DNA of 64,000 nucleotides from Octadecabacter temperatus (GTDB lineage Bacteria; Pseudomonadota; Alphaproteobacteria; Rhodobacterales; Rhodobacteraceae). The stretch spans positions 1,798,001-1,862,000 of the forward strand of contig NZ_CP012160.1 of NCBI RefSeq assembly GCF_001187845.1, read 5' to 3'. The notes under the pieces were generated by a model. That model was not told the DNA's origin, did not search any database, and was given only the letters and a program-made list of their open reading frames with translations. Shown here piece after piece: positions 1-7,632 of the stretch; the stretch's first letter is position 1, and each line of letters starts with the position of its first letter. The position numbers and the translations under genes were made by a program.

Positions 1-1
1 A

Positions 2-439
2 TACGACGGTTGGCTAATTTTGCCGTCCGCGTACTTTGGCTTCAAATACCACGAGCCATCGCCGCATTACAAACTCGTCGGCTTCGGCGCGGTTGGGATT
101 AACGCCCTTACGATGAACCAGCGGAAATTTGACAGCCTTCCAGCTGACTTGCAGACGATCCTGATGGAAGTTGGTGCAGCATATGAAGCGCAAGCTGGTG
201 AGAGCCTCAATGCGCGCCAAGCGTGGGGATTGAATGGCTTAACAGAGGCCGGCGCAACCATCACTGAGTTGTCGGCAGATACGCGGACCGCTTGGGCGCA
301 AAGCCTCGTTGGTTTTCCAAACCAACAAGCCAAAGAAGCCGATGGTCGCGGAATGCCTGGGACCGAGGTTCTCAATGCGTACCTCTCAGCGATCAGTGAT
401 GCGGGGATTGAAATGCCCGTGGAATACGCAATCGACTGA
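2..439 (+). CDS. TRAP transporter solute-binding protein, DctP type (3' part)
   Basis: The gene enters from the left edge, so only the last 146 codons are seen and the start is outside the window. The piece matches the C-terminal lobe of periplasmic DctP/TAXI-type binding proteins of tripartite ATP-independent transporters: a strand with YFGFKYHEPSPHYK, then a helix-rich part in which an 'FDSLPADLQTILMEVG' segment resembles the usual family phrase about residues near the ligand cleft. Such proteins capture carboxylates or similar anions and hand them to a DctQM membrane pair, which would lie outside the window. The substrate cannot be told from this fragment. A strong terminator follows 20 bases after the stop, so this is the last gene of its transcript. 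Confidence 0.8.
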   Translation, partial: YDGWLILPSAYFGFKYHEPSPHYKLVGFGAVGINALTMNQRKFDSLPADLQTILMEVGAAYEAQAGESLNARQAWGLNGLTEAGATITELSADTRTAWAQSLVGFPNQQAKEADGRGMPGTEVLNAYLSAISDAGIEMPVEYAID

Positions 440-458
440 TACTTCCATAACATCTCTG

Positions 459-484
459 AAGGGGCGGCTTTCGGGCCGCCCCTT
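459..484 (+). terminator. Terminator after the TRAP binding protein gene
   Basis: A perfect 10-base-pair stem (AAGGGGCGGC / GCCGCCCCTT) closes a six-base loop 20 bases past the stop codon. The 3' arm ends in TT followed by CG, so the U-run is short, but the stem is strong and well placed. Confidence 0.75.
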
Positions 485-524
485 CGCACCCAAATTCGCC
501 CACGGCGACCACTGAGGTAATGAC

Positions 525-1166
525 ATGACGCCAGTACTTTGGGGCCGAAAGTCTTCGGTCAATGTTCAAAAGGTCATGTGGATGCTGGCCGAAATCGGGC
601 GTGCCTACGAGCGGATCGACGCAGGTTTTACCTACGGCCAAGTGGGTACATCTACGTTTTCACAAATGAACCCAAACCGCCGTGTTCCCGTCTGGCAGGA
701 CGGCGACTTTTCGCTTTGGGAAAGCCACGCGATCCTACGTCATTTAGCGCGCTCTAACGGTCCGGTTGGCTATGACGCCGTCGCCGACCAGTGGATGGAG
801 TTCGTTACATCGACACTTCAACCGCCGTTCATTTCGGTATTCTATCAGACGGTGCGGCTACCCAAAGAAACGCGCAACAAGGACATTTTGGAACAACAAT
901 CCGATATCTTGAACGCCGCGCTAGCCGTGATTGAGTCACGCCTTTCCACCGTTGATTGGCTAAACGGGACTGAGTTTTCGACAGCGGAAATTGCGATGGG
1001 ACCAGTAATGCATCGCATCTTTGACATCGATTGGGACCGGAAAGATGTACCCGCAATCCAACGCTGGTTACACCGACTACGAGATCGCCCCGCGTTCCAA
1101 AACTGCGTGATGATAAGCTACGATGAACTTCGTGGTGATTTAAACGGGTTCACGGTAACGAGTTGA
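525..1166 (+). CDS. Glutathione S-transferase family protein
   Basis: A 213-residue protein with the N-terminal thioredoxin-like domain of glutathione transferases (about residues 1-80) and an all-helical C-terminal domain. The start WGRKSSVNVQK carries the serine pair expected at the glutathione-activating position, and NPNRRVPVWQDGDFSLWES is the usual cis-proline and glutathione-binding segment. It probably conjugates glutathione to electrophiles or reduces a small substrate in the cytoplasm; the substrate is unknown. The ATG follows a GAGG ribosome site at a good distance. The gene stands alone between a terminator and the convergent nadC gene. Confidence 0.88.
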   Translation: MTPVLWGRKSSVNVQKVMWMLAEIGRAYERIDAGFTYGQVGTSTFSQMNPNRRVPVWQDGDFSLWESHAILRHLARSNGPVGYDAVADQWMEFVTSTLQPPFISVFYQTVRLPKETRNKDILEQQSDILNAALAVIESRLSTVDWLNGTEFSTAEIAMGPVMHRIFDIDWDRKDVPAIQRWLHRLRDRPAFQNCVMISYDELRGDLNGFTVTS

Positions 1167-1267
1167 ACCTAAGTCGTGTTCAATCAAGCGAAACTAACGG
1201 CCGCTACAGGCAATATTTAGGTACCAATGTCCCAGCATCAACGCGCCGGCCACTGAAGACGAGCGCG

Positions 1268-2116
1268 TCAAAAATCGAGACCAAGGTCCACAGTTGGCGA
1301 AGAATGGGTCAATGCGCCCGAGGAAATGTAATCCACACCCGTGGCAGAGATCGAGGCAATGCGGTTTCGCACAACGTTGCCACTCGCTTCGGTAGTCATG
1401 TGGCCATCAACCATGCTGACGGCCTTTCGCAGCGCGTCGTTATCCATGTTGTCAAACAAGACAACACTTGCACCGCCAACCTCCAAGACTTCTTCCAATT
1501 GATCTAACCTGTCGACTTCGATTTCAACGGCCATCATGTGGCTGGCGTTGGTTTTAACGGCTTCCAAAGCAGCCCTTACGCCGCCTGCGGCCGCGATGTG
1601 ATTGTCCTTAATCATGATCGCGTCGCTCAAGCTGAATCGATGGTTTGAACCACCGCCATGAAGCACGGCGAGCTTTTCAACGATGCGCAATCCAGGTGTT
1701 GTTTTGCGCGTGCAGGTAACCTTTGTTTTGGTTCCTTTGGTTTCGGCTACAAAACCCGCAGTCATTGTCGCGATACCAGTTAGACGACCCGCAAAGTTCA
1801 ACGCGACGCGTTCTGCAGACAGGATAGACCGCGCGCTGCCTTCAATCGTCATCAACGCATCACCAGCAGAGCATAAAGATCCGTCGGTTTTATGGGTGGT
1901 CACCGTAAGGGTCGGATCGACAAGTTTGAATGCGATTTGCGCGATCTGCATGCCAGAAACGATGGCGTCTTCACGCGCGTTGATTTGGGCTGTGTAGGTG
2001 ACGTCTTGGGCGACGACCGTGCGGGTCGTGATGTCGCCGTAGCTGCCAAGGTCTTCGAGCAGGGCGTTGCGTACCATCGGTTCGAGGATCAGGTCTGGAA
2101 CGGTTGCAAAGCTCAT
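1268..2116 (-). CDS. nadC: Nicotinate-nucleotide pyrophosphorylase (quinolinate phosphoribosyltransferase)
   Basis: Converts quinolinate and phosphoribosyl pyrophosphate to nicotinate mononucleotide, carbon dioxide and pyrophosphate, the third step of de novo NAD synthesis. The protein has the family length (282 residues) and the motifs RKTTPGLR, LHGGGSNHR and MIKDNH, which line the quinolinate and phosphoribosyl sites. I chose the ATG at 2116 rather than the upstream frame start at 2131, because it follows GGAG and overlaps the nadB stop as ATGA, which suggests translational coupling. It is the last gene of the nadA-nadB-nadC operon and converges on the transferase gene. Confidence 0.96.
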   Translation of the reverse strand: MSFATVPDLILEPMVRNALLEDLGSYGDITTRTVVAQDVTYTAQINAREDAIVSGMQIAQIAFKLVDPTLTVTTHKTDGSLCSAGDALMTIEGSARSILSAERVALNFAGRLTGIATMTAGFVAETKGTKTKVTCTRKTTPGLRIVEKLAVLHGGGSNHRFSLSDAIMIKDNHIAAAGGVRAALEAVKTNASHMMAVEIEVDRLDQLEEVLEVGGASVVLFDNMDNDALRKAVSMVDGHMTTEASGNVVRNRIASISATGVDYISSGALTHSSPTVDLGLDF

Positions 2117-3681
2117 GCTGGTTCTCCGCAAATTTTGGTTCGGTATGCCATCGCATCAACGAGAGTAAGCTGCGTGGATTGCGCAAGATCAGCGCGGGTG
2201 TCGGGGAAATCAATCCGCTCATGGGCGCCGCGGCTTTCTTCGCGCAGCAAGGCCCCCGCTGCGATCAAGGTCGCAGTGGCGCACATGTTCAGGAACGACA
2301 GGCTATCACCGTGGTGCTGCTCAAGCCGTTCGATTGTGCGCAACGCCGTTTTAAGTCCTTTGGCGTCACGAACCACACCGACACAGTTGGTCATGGTCTG
2401 GCGCAATTCCTGAACCGCTTCGGCATCTGGTGGGGTCCCACCGCCGCCAAATGTAAGCGCGATCAAGGGGGCGTCTTTGACGGGCGCAAGTGTGCTTATG
2501 ATCCCTTCAGCGCAAATACGCGCGTAAACCAAGGCCTCAAGCAACCCGTTGGAGGCAAGCCGGTTCGCACCGTGAAGCCCCGTTGATGAGGCCTCTCCGC
2601 ACACCCAAAGCCCGTCCAAGCTCGCCTTGCCGTTAATATCCGTGGCAATGCCGCCCATGTGGTAATGCGCAGCTGCGGCAACGGGGATAGGATCGACTGC
2701 AGGATCAATGCCGTTGCGCAGACAGGCTTGGGTGACGGATGGAAACATCTCAGAAATTTCAGCGCCAATTGCCGTGGTCGTGTCGAGCATCGGTCGATTG
2801 CCAGCTTGTGTCTGTTCAAAGATCGCGCGCGCAACGATGTCACGCGGTGCCAGTTCGGCGTCTTCATGCACATCAAGCATGAAACGTTTGCCGTCCTTGT
2901 TGATCAAGATCGCGCCTTCGCCGCGCAACGCCTCAGTCGCAAGTGGCGCGGGGTCTTCGCCGACGTCCATCGCCGTCGGGTGAAACTGCACGAATTCAGG
3001 GTCCGCAATAACCGCCCCTGCGCGTGCGGCCATGCCGATGACCTGCCCGCGAATACGATGCGGATTTGTCGTTTGCGCATAAAGCCCACCCGAGCCCCCA
3101 CCCGCTACAAGAATAGATGCGCCGCGTAACATGATCGAGGCAGACGGCGTATCATGGGCGGCTTGAACAGCAACACCAATGATCCGGTCATCCTCGACCT
3201 CAAGATCGACGGCCATTACACCCTCAAGTGCTTGGATGCTTGGCGTTTCACGTACGGTTTCGATCAATGCGGCCATGATTTCTGCGCCGGCCTGATCGCC
3301 TTTCACCCGTACCACCCGCGCGAAACTATGCGCAGCTTCGCGAGATAACACGTAGCCACCCTGATCCGTGCGATCAAAGGGCGTACCAAGTGCGGTAAGA
3401 TCAAGGATGTGATCGCGCGCCTCTTGCGTAACCAGTTTCGCGACCTTTGGATCAACCGTGCCCGCACCTGCGCTAATCGTATCTTCAGCATGGTTTACGG
3501 GGCTGTCATCGGAATCCATCGCGGCAGCAACACCGCCTTGCGCCCAAGCCGAACTCGCGCCTTCGCCAAGTGTTTCCGGCGAAATCAGAACAACGGGGTG
3601 CGGCGCCAGCTTCAACGCCGCATATAGCGCACCAAGGCCCGCACCGATAATCACGATGCGATCTGTGTCGATGGTTTTCAT
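2113..3681 (-). CDS. nadB: L-aspartate oxidase
   Basis: Oxidises L-aspartate to iminoaspartate with FAD, the first step of bacterial NAD synthesis; NadA uses the unstable product at once. The 522-residue protein opens with the dinucleotide motif GAGLGALYAA and has the substrate and flavin segments SSAWAQGG, REAAHSFARVV, VQFHPTAM, RGEGAILIN, HYHMGGI and GANRLASNGLLEAL of the succinate dehydrogenase/fumarate reductase flavoprotein family. The aspartate oxidase call rather than fumarate reductase rests on length and on the nadA and nadC neighbours. It starts five bases after the nadA stop and ends in an ATGA overlap with nadC. Confidence 0.96.
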   Translation of the reverse strand: MKTIDTDRIVIIGAGLGALYAALKLAPHPVVLISPETLGEGASSAWAQGGVAAAMDSDDSPVNHAEDTISAGAGTVDPKVAKLVTQEARDHILDLTALGTPFDRTDQGGYVLSREAAHSFARVVRVKGDQAGAEIMAALIETVRETPSIQALEGVMAVDLEVEDDRIIGVAVQAAHDTPSASIMLRGASILVAGGGSGGLYAQTTNPHRIRGQVIGMAARAGAVIADPEFVQFHPTAMDVGEDPAPLATEALRGEGAILINKDGKRFMLDVHEDAELAPRDIVARAIFEQTQAGNRPMLDTTTAIGAEISEMFPSVTQACLRNGIDPAVDPIPVAAAAHYHMGGIATDINGKASLDGLWVCGEASSTGLHGANRLASNGLLEALVYARICAEGIISTLAPVKDAPLIALTFGGGGTPPDAEAVQELRQTMTNCVGVVRDAKGLKTALRTIERLEQHHGDSLSFLNMCATATLIAAGALLREESRGAHERIDFPDTRADLAQSTQLTLVDAMAYRTKICGEPA

Positions 3682-3686
3682 CTGAA

Positions 3687-4736
3687 TTACAGGCCCAACT
3701 TCCGCGACATATCGATCATCTTTTGCACGGCTAAACGCGCGCCTTCAGCGACCGCTTCGTCAACTTCTACTTTGTTTTCCATGGTGTGCAGAACATAAAG
3801 AATCTTCTCCAACGAAATCTTTTTCATGTACGGGCACATGTTGCAGGGCCCGACAAAGTCGACCTCTGGCAGTTCGTCAGCGATGTTGGACGCCATCGAA
3901 CATTCCGTAATCAACATGGCTTTTTCAGGCTTCTCATCAGTCACATATTTGATGATCCCGCTGGTCGAGCCGCTAAAGTCAGCTTCGGCTACAACATCAG
4001 GCGGGCATTCTGGATGCGCGATCAGACGTGTGCCGGGGTTCCATTCGCGGAAGTCTTTAAGGTCTTGGGCTGTGTATTGTTCATGAACGATGCAGGAACC
4101 GGGCCAATACACGATGTTCTTTTTGCTTTGATTGGCAACGTTCTGCGCCAGATATTGGTCTGGCGTCATGATGACCGTATCGCTGTCCAACGCATCCACG
4201 ATTTGAAGCGCATTCGACGAGGTACAGCAAATATCGGACGCTGCCTTCACATCAGCCGTGGTATTCACGTAGGTCACAACAGGCGCGCCGGGGTATTTGG
4301 CGCGCATTTCTTCAATGCCATCCGCGGTGATGCTTTCGGCCAAGGAACAGCCGGCTTCCATATCAGGCATCAGCACGGTCTTTTCGGGGCACAAGATCTT
4401 GGTGGTTTCCGCCATGAAGTGAACGCCGGCTTGAACGATGACCTCTGCATCGACCTCCTGCGCTTTCATGGCGATCTGAAGACTGTCTCCGACGAAGTCC
4501 GAAACACCGTGATAGATCTCTGGCGTCATGTAATTGTGGCCAAGAATAACGGCGTTGCGCTTTTTCTTGAGCTCGTTGATGGCCTTCACATAGGGCGCAA
4601 AATTCACCCAATCCAGTGGCGTTACGACACGGTCCATCTTCCGATAGATATCTCCCATGGACTCGGCCAACGCCGCAGAGGGCCTCAGGTCATAGTTCTC
4701 TGAAAGCTCTGAACGTAAGTTTACAAGGTCCAACAT
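3687..4736 (-). CDS. nadA: Quinolinate synthase
   Basis: Condenses iminoaspartate with dihydroxyacetone phosphate to quinolinate using a [4Fe-4S] cluster. Visible signatures are GHNYMTPEIYH near the N-terminus, MEAGCSLAESI, GSCIVHEQY, HPECPPDV and GPCNMCPYMKK; cysteines in the second, fourth and last of these segments are the expected cluster ligands. The start is taken at the ATG at 4736, which follows GGAGGG by seven bases; the frame stays open upstream for 31 codons, but that part is not conserved-looking. The protein is then 349 residues, normal for the family. It is the first gene of the nad operon, and a possible operator lies in its leader. Confidence 0.96.
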   Translation of the reverse strand: MLDLVNLRSELSENYDLRPSAALAESMGDIYRKMDRVVTPLDWVNFAPYVKAINELKKKRNAVILGHNYMTPEIYHGVSDFVGDSLQIAMKAQEVDAEVIVQAGVHFMAETTKILCPEKTVLMPDMEAGCSLAESITADGIEEMRAKYPGAPVVTYVNTTADVKAASDICCTSSNALQIVDALDSDTVIMTPDQYLAQNVANQSKKNIVYWPGSCIVHEQYTAQDLKDFREWNPGTRLIAHPECPPDVVAEADFSGSTSGIIKYVTDEKPEKAMLITECSMASNIADELPEVDFVGPCNMCPYMKKISLEKILYVLHTMENKVEVDEAVAEGARLAVQKMIDMSRKLGL

Positions 4737-4764
4737 GGGCACCCTCCGAAAGGAATAAGAGCGG

Positions 4765-4790
4765 GTAGATTTATCTTCTTTGAAATCTAC
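4765..4790. promoter_or_regulatory. Inverted repeat upstream of nadA, possible operator
   Basis: Two perfect 8-base arms (GTAGATTT and AAATCTAC) are separated by 10 bases, about 30 bases before the nadA start codon. The distance suits an operator for a repressor of NAD synthesis genes, or a leader hairpin. No nad-specific regulator is encoded in the window, so the binding protein is unknown. Confidence 0.4.
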
Positions 4791-4894
4791 ACAACTGAGT
4801 TGATCCGCACAGCCTGCCATAAGCGGCAAAAGCGCGATTTTGACAGATTGTCAGGTAAACGCATTTGCATCGGCCGCCCCGCCTCGATCAAACG

Positions 4895-4919
4895 AAAACG
4901 CCCGACACAAAGTCGGGCG
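4895..4919 (-). terminator. Terminator of the OmpA-domain gene
   Basis: On the minus strand an 8-base-pair stem (CGCCCGAC / GTCGGGCG) with a five-base loop is followed by TTTTC. It lies 24 bases past the stop of the OmpA-domain gene. Confidence 0.85.
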
Positions 4920-4942
4920 CGTTCACATGTTTTGATTTGGTT

Positions 4943-6136
4943 TTAAAGCTCTTCGCGGATCACTGCGAAATCAACACGGCTGTCGCTGAACCCTTCAAGC
5001 GGGCGCGAATCTGATGGAGCACCAAGGATCAGTTGTTCCGAAGGGAACCCGGCGTTCACCAGTTTTGTCATCAACACAGCTGCGCGAAGGCGGCCTGTAG
5101 AACTGTCTTCACCAGAAAACGCCACATCAGAATGCTGTCCGATAAGACGCAATCGCGCCTGTGGGCAATTTGCGGCGATAGATGCCAGTTCACTTGCCAA
5201 CGCGAAATCAGCATCTTCGACGATCATGCCGCGTGGTGCATATTCAATCGAAGCCCCCTGCACGGCCGCTTCGAGCTGTGACACACAGGCAGCAACCTGA
5301 AACTGGGTGCCAGATGTTTCAAAGGACGGCGCAACGAAGCTGGCCTGCTGTGCGGTCTCAACAACCGAAAATTCGACGCGACGGTCGTAAAATGCGGATG
5401 GCTGTGGCCCACTGACCAAAGATGGGATCGCATCACCAAGGCCCACTGCTTCGTACAAATGCGCATCAACACCAGAGGCCGCAACACGTGCAACCACGGC
5501 TTCAGCGCGTTCAAGGCTTAGTCGTTGATTGATGATCGGATCGCCAGACGGGTCAGAATGCCCTTCGACACGAATGGTCACACCTGGGCACTGCTGCGCC
5601 AAAAGTCCCAAAATACGAGCTTGGCCAAGACCTTCTTGTGAGCCTGTCAAACCACCGCTTGGGAAATACACCCGCGCCTGAGACGCCAGAATGCGCAACT
5701 CGTCGACACATTGGTTGTCGCGGGCAAGGCTTTCTTGTGCCGCTGCGAAAAAGTCTGTTCCGACGGGCCCTGCTTCAGGTGCTGCTGTTGCTGCCTCTTC
5801 GCCCAAGGCTACGTCGCGCGCCTGTTCGAGCGTGTCGATTGAAAACCCAGCGCTGCGGGTCACTTCGACGTCGTTACTCTCGGTCAGCAAGACCGCCAAC
5901 TGCTCAGACACGTTTTCAGGCTCGGCGGGCGTCAATGGCGCTACGTCGTCAACTGGCTGCACGGCGGCAAGTGCCGCTGCAGCGGCTTCAACCGTCTCGA
6001 GTGGCGTTGTTTGTGCCACCTCTTCTGCGCCGCCATCAAATGACACGTTGATACGGTCCATGAACCCAGACCCAACGGCCAAAATCGCCACCGTCGGCGC
6101 AATCCAAGGCAAGTTTTTTATGATTTTATTAGTCAT
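4943..6136 (-). CDS. Envelope protein with two tandem OmpA-like peptidoglycan-binding domains
   Basis: A 397-residue protein with an N-terminal hydrophobic helix (about residues 9-26), an alanine- and glutamate-rich linker to about residue 140, and then two OmpA/MotB-like domains. The first (about 145-260) is canonical, with VYFPSGG, IRVEGHSDPSG, NQRLSLERAEAV and DRRVEFSVV. The second (about 270-397) keeps the layout (LRLIGQHSD, TGRLRAAVLMTKL, DSRVDFAVI) but is weaker in the peptidoglycan diaminopimelate-binding residues. It probably anchors in the inner membrane or stays as an uncleaved periplasmic protein and grips peptidoglycan. It has its own terminator and a long, structured upstream region. 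Confidence 0.85.
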   Translation of the reverse strand: MTNKIIKNLPWIAPTVAILAVGSGFMDRINVSFDGGAEEVAQTTPLETVEAAAAALAAVQPVDDVAPLTPAEPENVSEQLAVLLTESNDVEVTRSAGFSIDTLEQARDVALGEEAATAAPEAGPVGTDFFAAAQESLARDNQCVDELRILASQARVYFPSGGLTGSQEGLGQARILGLLAQQCPGVTIRVEGHSDPSGDPIINQRLSLERAEAVVARVAASGVDAHLYEAVGLGDAIPSLVSGPQPSAFYDRRVEFSVVETAQQASFVAPSFETSGTQFQVAACVSQLEAAVQGASIEYAPRGMIVEDADFALASELASIAANCPQARLRLIGQHSDVAFSGEDSSTGRLRAAVLMTKLVNAGFPSEQLILGAPSDSRPLEGFSDSRVDFAVIREEL

Positions 6137-6264
6137 CCGTTCCCCCCAGAACAGTTATTCCGCTCGAAATGCGTTAAATTCAACGGGCAGCACACATTTC
6201 CTACATATTGACCTTTTAAAGGTATTTGGTGTTCTGGCTAGCCTTTTTATCAACATAATGTGGC

Positions 6265-6296
6265 TTATCCACAGTTCGGGTCCTGAATTACCCACA
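6265..6296 (+). promoter_or_regulatory. Pair of DnaA-box-like 9-mers
   Basis: TTATCCACA at 6265-6273 equals the strict DnaA-box consensus, and TTACCCACA at 6288-6296 differs by one base, in the same orientation, 23 bases apart start to start. The first is also the right half of TGTGG-N5-CCACA. Two sites are too few for an origin; a DnaA-controlled promoter or a titration site is possible, as is chance. Confidence 0.4.
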
Positions 6297-6432
6297 GAAA
6301 CAAGGGTCAATTGAATGCGCGTGTCTTTTGCATCACAAGAACCCGCCGCCACATTCGCGCCACATTTGCGCCACCGCTTAAACACGAAGCCGCGTTTTGC
6401 TCATATTATGGCCCTTCAAGAGGCTGAACGAC

Positions 6433-6449
6433 CGGCGGCTCCCCCGCCG
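6433..6449 (+). other. G/C hairpin in the leader of the 39-codon gene
   Basis: Perfect arms CGGCGG and CCGCCG with a five-base loop end 37 bases before the small gene's start codon. In RNA it would be a stable leader stem, possibly marking the transcript's 5' part. Confidence 0.4.
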
Positions 6450-6486
6450 ACACGAGGCAATAAGTAGCAGAAGAAGGAGCGGCCCA

Positions 6487-6606
6487 ATGCCGACTCAAAC
6501 ACCAACACCCGTAACGGCAACGCAGCAGCGACCTTCCCCGAACGGCACGCAGCGCCGACCAGGTCCGCCAAAGCCCGTAGTCTTTAAGGACTTCGCGAGC
6601 ATCTAG
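6487..6606 (+). CDS. Small Pro/Thr-rich protein, 39 residues
   Basis: A 39-codon frame starting at ATG behind AAGAAGGAG, an excellent ribosome site at seven to eight bases. The product is rich in threonine, proline and glutamine in its first half (MPTQTPTPVTATQQ), has a basic centre (TQRRPGPP) and ends in KPVVFKDFASI. There is no membrane segment and I do not recognise a family. The strong ribosome site, a leader hairpin before it and a long structured terminator after it argue that a short mRNA is made here; a dual-function small RNA is the alternative. The frame continues upstream without a better start. Confidence 0.5.
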   Translation: MPTQTPTPVTATQQRPSPNGTQRRPGPPKPVVFKDFASI

Positions 6607-6669
6607 CTCGAACCCCTCAGTTTCAGAACGACCCTGTCGCCTTTTCTCCCCCTCAGGTGACAACATTCA

Positions 6670-6733
6670 GGCCAGACGGTGCGCCGCGCAGATGTACTCC
6701 AGCATCCTGCCGCGCCCCCTCTGGCCCTTTTTT
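6670..6733 (+). terminator. Long structured terminator after the small gene
   Basis: Outer arms GGCCAGA (6670-6676) and TCTGGCC (6720-6726) are followed by a run of six T at 6728-6733. Inside, GGTGCG can pair with CGCGCC and GCAG-ATG with CAT-C-CTGC, giving one extended hairpin of about 57 bases. It is a rho-independent terminator by form, but larger than usual, as at the 3' end of a small RNA. Confidence 0.7.
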
Positions 6734-6756
6734 CGTCTGACGCTTAAGCTGTGTGA

Positions 6757-7083
6757 ATGGCAGCCATTTCCTCCATCAGAAACATCGGCCCCGCATCCGA
6801 AGCGATGTACAATGCGGCGGGCATCATGACCGCAGAGGACCTGCGCCAAATGGGTGCGGATGCTGCCTATGCAAAGCTGCTGGAAACAGGTAACCGCCCC
6901 CATTTTATTGGCTACTACGCCCTCCATATGGCGCTTCAGGGACGGCCTTGGAATGATTGCAAAGGCGAAGAAAAGAAGGCGTTGCGGGTAAAGTTTGATG
7001 CTATCAAGGCGTCCCACTTCAATGCGCCTAAGTCGGAATTGGACGCTTTCATGGACCAAATCGGCCTGATTGATCGGCGGTAA
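6757..7083 (+). CDS. TfoX/Sxy C-terminal-domain protein
   Basis: A 108-residue protein that consists only of the TfoX C-terminal domain, a helix-hairpin-helix-like fold: IRNIGPASEAMYNAAGI, TAEDLRQMGADAAYAKLL and then a YYALHMALQGRPW segment typical of the family. The N-terminal half of full Sxy/TfoX competence regulators is absent, as is common in Alphaproteobacteria, so a competence role cannot be assumed. The ATG starts 23 bases after the preceding T-run, without a clear Shine-Dalgarno sequence, so initiation may be leaderless or weak. Confidence 0.8.
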   Translation: MAAISSIRNIGPASEAMYNAAGIMTAEDLRQMGADAAYAKLLETGNRPHFIGYYALHMALQGRPWNDCKGEEKKALRVKFDAIKASHFNAPKSELDAFMDQIGLIDRR

Positions 7084-7143
7084 CCCGCGCCTTTACCTGC
7101 CCGTCGCTTTCACGCCCCACAATCTACGGCTACGTCTTGGGTC

Positions 7144-7632
7144 ATGAAGCACCTTTTCCTAATCCCCCTTCTTGGTATGGCCGCTTGCTCCACACCTGAA
7201 ACGGCATCGCCCGTAGCCCCGATTTCAGCGCCCCAAGCCGCGTTACACCCTGGTGAAACGATAGAAATGCGATCCCTGATCGTAAAATACGCGGCCATTC
7301 ACAACATCCCCGAGGCGTTGCTTCACGCCGTGATACAGCGCGAAAGCGACTATCGCGCCAGTGCGCGCAATGGGCCGTACTACGGGTTGATGCAAATCTT
7401 GCCAGAAACTGCGGGTCAGATGGGATTCACAGGCGCACCAAGTGGACTGCTCGATGCGGAAACGAACCTTTTGTACGCAGGACGCTACCTGCGCGGTGCG
7501 TGGCTTTTGTCGAATGGAGACATCGATACTGCCGTTCAGTGGTACGCTCGTGGCTACTACTACGAGGCCCGAGATCGCTGCATGTTGGTGGAAACCCGAC
7601 TGCGATCCAGCGAAGTTCGCCGCGACTGTTAG
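7144..7632 (+). CDS. Lytic transglycosylase lipoprotein (SLT domain)
   Basis: A 162-residue protein with a lipoprotein signal (LIPLLGMAAC, acylated Cys at about 15) and one goose-type SLT domain. It shows the catalytic glutamate in VIQRESDYR, the GLMQILPETA segment and the NLLYAGRYLRGAW segment of the family. It should cleave peptidoglycan glycan strands with formation of anhydro-muramic ends at the inner face of the outer membrane. It is short, with nothing but the domain after the lipobox. It converges on the EamA gene with a four-base overlap of the two 3' ends. Confidence 0.88.
   Translation: MKHLFLIPLLGMAACSTPETASPVAPISAPQAALHPGETIEMRSLIVKYAAIHNIPEALLHAVIQRESDYRASARNGPYYGLMQILPETAGQMGFTGAPSGLLDAETNLLYAGRYLRGAWLLSNGDIDTAVQWYARGYYYEARDRCMLVETRLRSSEVRRDC

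Larger units (their letters stand above)
6137..6486. other. Intergenic segment between the OmpA-domain gene and a small gene
   Basis: These 350 bases separate two divergent genes. They contain an A/T-richer part next to the OmpA gene, two DnaA-box-like 9-mers, and a G/C hairpin just before the small gene. The short frames across it show no family likeness and no ribosome sites, so I treat it as regulatory. Confidence 0.5.

Noticed and set aside
3786..4703. A 305-codon open frame on the plus strand opposite nadA
   Set aside because: It lies fully inside nadA, lacks a ribosome site and family likeness, and is explained by the codon bias of the real gene.
6137..6486. Chromosome origin, suggested by the two DnaA-box-like sites
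   Set aside because: Only two sites, no long A/T-rich unwinding element, and none of the usual origin neighbours (dnaA, hemE, parAB, gidAB) nearby.
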